50,581 bases of DNA, taken from Phormidium tenue FACHB-886 (GTDB lineage: Bacteria; Cyanobacteriota; Cyanobacteriia; Elainellales; Elainellaceae). Positions 47,192-50,581 of the stretch are shown piece after piece. The translations under genes and the position numbers were made by a program. Position 1 is the first letter of the stretch. Every line of letters begins with the position of its first letter. The notes under the pieces were generated by a model that had not been told where the DNA came from, did no database searches, and worked only from the letters and a program-made list of their open reading frames with translations. The stretch spans positions 1 to 50,581 of the forward strand of contig NZ_JACXWX010000033.1 in assembly GCF_014764505.1 (NCBI RefSeq), in the 5' to 3' direction.

Positions 47192-47209
47192 TTTGGTTGG
47201 TCGACCAAC
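47192..47209. promoter_or_regulatory. TetR operator O2
   Basis: TTTGGTTG-GT-CGACCAAC contains the perfect 14-bp palindrome GTTGGTCGACCAAC and matches O1 in both half-sites. It sits 20 bp before the epimerase ATG. Confidence 0.8.
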
Positions 47210-47228
47210 TAATTTAAGGAGACATATC

Positions 47229-48116
47229 ATGAATGTTTTGGTCACGGGAGCAACAGGATATATCGGCAGCGCGATCGTGAGCGCATTGCAATCAACCGGA
47301 TACGAAGTAACAGGATTAGCCCGTTCAAATGCTTCTGCTCAAAAGCTGGAATCGCTGGGAGTTCGACCCATGTTTGGAGATCTGCTGCACCCACAACGGT
47401 TGGTGCAAGCTGCTCAACAGGTCGATGCGGTGATTCATACGGCTTCTACAGGAGATGAGCAAATGGCAAGTGCCGAACAAACAGCAGTGGAGACGTTTCT
47501 CAATACTTTAGAGGGAACTGGCAAGACATTCATTTACACAACGGGTACCTGGTTGCTGGGCAACACGGGCGATCGCATTGCTAATGAAGATACACCTCTC
47601 CATCCAACTCCTCTGATTGCCTGGAGAGCTGAACTAGAATCACAGGTTTTGGCAGCACGAGAGCATCAGGTTCGCACAATTGTGATCCGACCAGCGCTAG
47701 TCTACGGTCGAGGCGGTGGAATTGTGACGATGCTAGTTCAGTCAGGACGTCAATTTGGTGTAGTGCAATTTGTGGGGACGGGTGAAAATCGGTGGACGCT
47801 AGTGCATGTTGATGATTTAGCTCGTTGCTATGTTGCAGCGCTGGAGAAGGCGACGGCGGGTTCATTGTTTATTGCAGCCGATGCTCAGGTGATGAAATTG
47901 TGGGATATTGCTGAAGCTGCAAGCCAGGCAGCTGAAGTGCCAGGTCAAACTCAACCTTGGGCTTTGGAAGCAGCCCGAAACGCAATGGGTGCGTTCGCTG
48001 ATGCACTTGCCCTTGATCAAGAAGTGAGTGGGGACAAGGCTAGAAAACTATTAAATTGGCAACCTCACGCAATTTCACTGTTAGATGACTTAAAGGAAGG
48101 TTCTTATGTTAGCTAG
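47229..48116 (+). CDS. NAD(P)-dependent epimerase/dehydratase-type protein
   Basis: About 295 residues, an extended or atypical SDR. The N-terminal Rossmann motif is VTGATGYIGSAIV (Gly7-x2-Gly10-x2-Gly13), with DAVIHTAST, TTGTWLLGNTG and IRPALVYGRGGG further on. It has no clear YxxxK in the usual place, so it fits the NmrA/atypical group that often binds NAD(P) without strong catalysis. ATG at 47229 is preceded by AAGGAG; the TTG at 47187 lies upstream of the operator. It overlaps the next gene by 11 bp, so both form an operon under TetR control. Confidence 0.9.
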   Translation: MNVLVTGATGYIGSAIVSALQSTGYEVTGLARSNASAQKLESLGVRPMFGDLLHPQRLVQAAQQVDAVIHTASTGDEQMASAEQTAVETFLNTLEGTGKTFIYTTGTWLLGNTGDRIANEDTPLHPTPLIAWRAELESQVLAAREHQVRTIVIRPALVYGRGGGIVTMLVQSGRQFGVVQFVGTGENRWTLVHVDDLARCYVAALEKATAGSLFIAADAQVMKLWDIAEAASQAAEVPGQTQPWALEAARNAMGAFADALALDQEVSGDKARKLLNWQPHAISLLDDLKEGSYVS

Positions 48117-48567
48117 TGGATTATTGATGCTGGCAATTCTCTCGGTTGGCGTAGTTTATGGCGTTGATGTGTTTTTTGCAGTGGTGGGTCGTCCTGCTTT
48201 GGCAGTAAGTGATGCTGTTGCGATTGCCAACATAATGGGGCATTTGCACAAAGTTGCAGATGCTCGAATGCCAGTCTTTGGAGTACTTGGAGTTTTGGCA
48301 ACCGCTACCTTTGCAATCCTTATCCCGCTCGGAACGACTGCAAGTTGGCTCGCATTGGCTGCTTTAGCCGCACTGTTAATTCAGTTGAGCTTGTATTTAA
48401 CCGTGGCTAAACCTGTCAACCAAAAAATGACAGAAGCGGTAGAACTAGAGAGAGTTCCAGACGACATTCGAGATCTCCAGAACCGCTGGGATAGTGTGAT
48501 TGTCGGACGGGCGCTAGCGATGTCCATAGCGATCGGATGCTTAGCTGCAGCAGCAGTGTTGCAGTAG
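48106..48567 (+). CDS. DUF1772-like four-helix membrane protein
   Basis: 153 residues, with four predicted membrane helices (4-30, 57-78, 81-100, 133-152) and the loop LQNRWDSVIVGRALAMS, typical of the DUF1772/anthrone-oxygenase-like group. Such proteins often accompany TetR and oxidoreductase genes, but their reaction is mostly unknown. The ATG overlaps the epimerase stop by 11 bp, so expression is translationally coupled. Confidence 0.82.
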   Translation: MLASGLLMLAILSVGVVYGVDVFFAVVGRPALAVSDAVAIANIMGHLHKVADARMPVFGVLGVLATATFAILIPLGTTASWLALAALAALLIQLSLYLTVAKPVNQKMTEAVELERVPDDIRDLQNRWDSVIVGRALAMSIAIGCLAAAAVLQ

Positions 48568-48628
48568 AAAGTTCCACAAATCCTTTTGATCAATCAATAG
48601 AGCACTGCGAAGCAATCTCCTAAGCTAT

Positions 48629-48812
48629 GAAAGGAGGAGAGAGTGTTGATTTGAGCTATACCTTAGTCACATCTTTCTCAACAGCTGTGAAAGGAGGAGA
48701 GAGTATTGATATGCTATCCCTTAGTCACATCTTTCTCAACAGTTGCGAAAGGAGGAGAGAGTGCTGATATGAGAGAGATAGCTATCCATTAGTCACATTT
48801 TTCTTAACGATC
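48629..48812 (+). repeat. Three ~60-bp tandem repeats
   Basis: Units start at 48629, 48689 and 48747. Each begins GAAAGGAGGAGAGAGT and includes TTAGTCACAT followed by TTTCT(C/T)AAC. The third is the most divergent. There are no unique spacers, so it is not a CRISPR. Confidence 0.85.
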
Positions 48813-49655
48813 TGAGCGAGAGCCAGAAATATTGTGAGATTTGAAATAGAGCGGATTTAGAAGAAAGAGGATCGATTGCTGAGGGAAGAAGATTGAAACA
48901 GAAGTAGACAACAAAGGAGAAGAAAAGCTTCAGAGGGTAAAGCGAGATGAACAAGAGCAACGATTGCGACACAAATTTTTGAAGCTGCTTAACGAAGCTG
49001 AGGTAGATGTATAGTGAGTGGTTAAGCGAGTAGAGCGGACAAAAAGGAAATAAAAGTAAACAAAGGCTAAAGTATCTGCTTAGATATAATTATATACTAT
49101 TAATATCCAGATAAAGTCACTTTTGCGTTCTTGTGTAAGTGAAAGAGATAAGGAAGCAAAAGTAAACGAACAGAGAAGAATCGAGTATATTTCGTGAAGT
49201 ACTAGGATTGAGTTAGAGAGCTAGTTTCATCTGTATTTGATGAAATAGGGATGAAATTTTTGTGATTAGGTGACGTGGTAGAGAGTAGAGAGTGCGGGTG
49301 ATTGTGGGTTGTTGGGGCGATCGGAGGGAATGGGGTTGGGGCAAAGTGCAAGAAAAGGGATGGCAATAAGAGGTGTTCAAAACGGACCAGTTTGATCGGC
49401 AGAAGTCACAGCTGGAGACAAACCGAGCGATTTCCAAAAGATTTTCAAAGAGTATCCTTAAGCCTGACAGTTTCCGCGGGTGAGGTGGGATTGAGGCGTG
49501 GGAAATCAGAGTGACTACAAAGAGAAACTGTAGGCAGGAAAAAGTACAAAAGCGATGGTATGTAACAGATAGAGTGATCGAGAAGCGCAAAAGCGCCTGC
49601 CCGAAACAGGACGTATGAGATAAGCTGATCAGTCATCGCAATGGAGATGACAAAG
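48813..49655. other. Purine-rich non-coding stretch before transposase
   Basis: About 840 bp rich in A and G on the + strand. A start-less 44-codon frame at 48883-49014 (KKIETEVDNKGEEKLQRVKR, then EQEQRLRHKFLKLLNEAEVDV) looks like a gene scar. No terminal inverted repeat of the IS could be identified. Confidence 0.45.
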
Positions 49656-50581
49656 ATGAGTTGGGTAGAGGAAGAGGTTGGAGGAACGGAACTGGGCGAT
49701 AAACGACGAACGCAACGGCTGGTGAAGCTGATCGAAGACATCGCCAGCGCCCCGAATGCGAGCATCCCTCAAGCCAGCCGAGACAATGGGGCAATGCAAG
49801 GCATCTATGAGTTCTGGTCCAACCCGCGCATCGATGCCGATGCCATTCTGAGTGGACACCAACAACAAACACTCAAACGCATTGCGTCCCACGCCGTCGT
49901 TCTAGCGATCCAAGACACCAGTGAGTTAGACTACAGCAGCCAGAAGCACCTGAGCGGAGTGGGACCGATTAGCAACGCCGAAGCCCAAGGGTTAAAGATG
50001 CACACTGTCTTGGCTGCCAGCAGCAGTGGCATCCCGTTAGGCATCCTGCACCAGGAGGTATGGGCAAGAGACAAGCAACGGCGCACGTCAAAGCGACGGC
50101 GGGAGATCGCCGAGAAGGAGAGCGTGCGGTGGCTAGGGGGACTCGAGGCAGCACAAAGCCAGATCGCGACAGAGACGAAAGTGATCACAATCGGCGATCG
50201 TGAGGCGGACATCTATGAACTCTTTGCCCATCCCCGTCGGGACAACAGCGAATTGCTGATCCGGGCTGCGCAGAACCGCAAGACCCAGAGCAGTGAAAGC
50301 GGGGAAGTCCAGCCATTATTTGAGGCGATTGCCTCTGCCCCTGTGATAGGAGAAGCAACGATCGAGATGCAGAGGACGCCTCGGCGAGTTGCCCGTAGTG
50401 CCCGCTTAGTGATCCGGATCGCGAAACTGTGGCTGCAAGCCCCAGCACACTTGCCAACCCCTGGCGTGATCGTCGTCAACGTCATCGAAGCCGCAGAAGC
50501 AACCCCGCCTGAAGGAGAAAAAGCAATCCGGTGGGTGCTGCTGACGACCCTGCCTGTTGACAGCTTAGAAGAGGCGCAGCA
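49656..50581 (+). mobile_element. IS4-family (Tn5-like) transposase, cut by window edge
   Basis: The open frame runs from the ATG at 49656 to the last base without a stop. It begins MSWVEEEVGGTELGDKRRTQ, has PNASIPQASRDNGAMQGIYE, and two catalytic aspartates of the DDE triad in AIQDTSELDY and GDREADIYELF; the Glu lies outside the window. GGAG nine bases upstream supports 49656; ATG 49641 is the alternative. Higher GC than the AT-rich surroundings fits a mobile insert. Both ends of the element are unplaced. Confidence 0.9.

Noticed and set aside
48629-48812. CRISPR array
   Set aside because: The 60-bp units are repeats throughout with no unique spacers and no cas genes nearby.

Overview
The window looks chromosomal and cyanobacterial. 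It carries psbA (photosystem II D1), many HIP1-type GCGATCGC octamers on both strands, a cyanobacterial RRM RNA-binding protein, pentapeptide and WD40/NB-ARC proteins, and very large multi-domain histidine kinases. That mix resembles large-genome filamentous lineages of the Leptolyngbya/Oscillatoria kind, but no ribosomal RNA or other taxonomic marker is present, so genus is not assigned. No tRNA, rRNA or CRISPR array was seen.

Layout. 1-2.3 kb: small regulators (ArsR, MerR/TipA-like), both with visible operators, and a GNAT acetyltransferase. 2.5-6.2 kb: a 1213-residue STAND/NB-ARC protein with 14 WD40 blades. 6.5-7.6 kb: psbA encoding an unusual D1 whose Mn-cluster ligands are intact but whose QB-pocket loop is replaced and five residues longer. 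7.7-14.4 kb: SufR-like regulator, exported aldo/keto reductase plus SMP-30 lactonase pair, a REC-wHTH-Hpt-REC response regulator, and a cyanobacterial membrane protein of unknown role.

14.8-29.4 kb holds what looks like a scavenging locus. It has a Tat-exported NMT1/THI5-like binding protein, a hybrid histidine kinase with two kinase cores, a LysR regulator divergent from an ABC ATPase-permease-cysteine hydrolase operon, and two large amidases. Both amidases end in an RTX-type C-terminal secretion module. Read together they suggest amide hydrolysis outside the cell, import of the product, and a further C-N hydrolysis inside. The substrate is unknown.

30-36.4 kb: thioredoxin, RNA-binding protein, pentapeptide protein, a divergent IF-3 paralogue whose only plausible start is ATT, a protelomerase (telomere resolvase)-like gene, and a decayed Gfo/Idh/MocA oxidoreductase. 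36.5-45 kb: SRPBCC protein, alpha/beta hydrolase-fold protein, GH1 beta-glucosidase, then a five-GAF NarL-type kinase followed by its LuxR-type response regulator. 45.4-48.6 kb: SDR oxidoreductase and a TetR-epimerase-DUF1772 module in which two matching TetR operators can be read directly. 48.6-50.6 kb: three 60-bp tandem repeats, a purine-rich stretch, and an IS4-type transposase that runs off the right edge.
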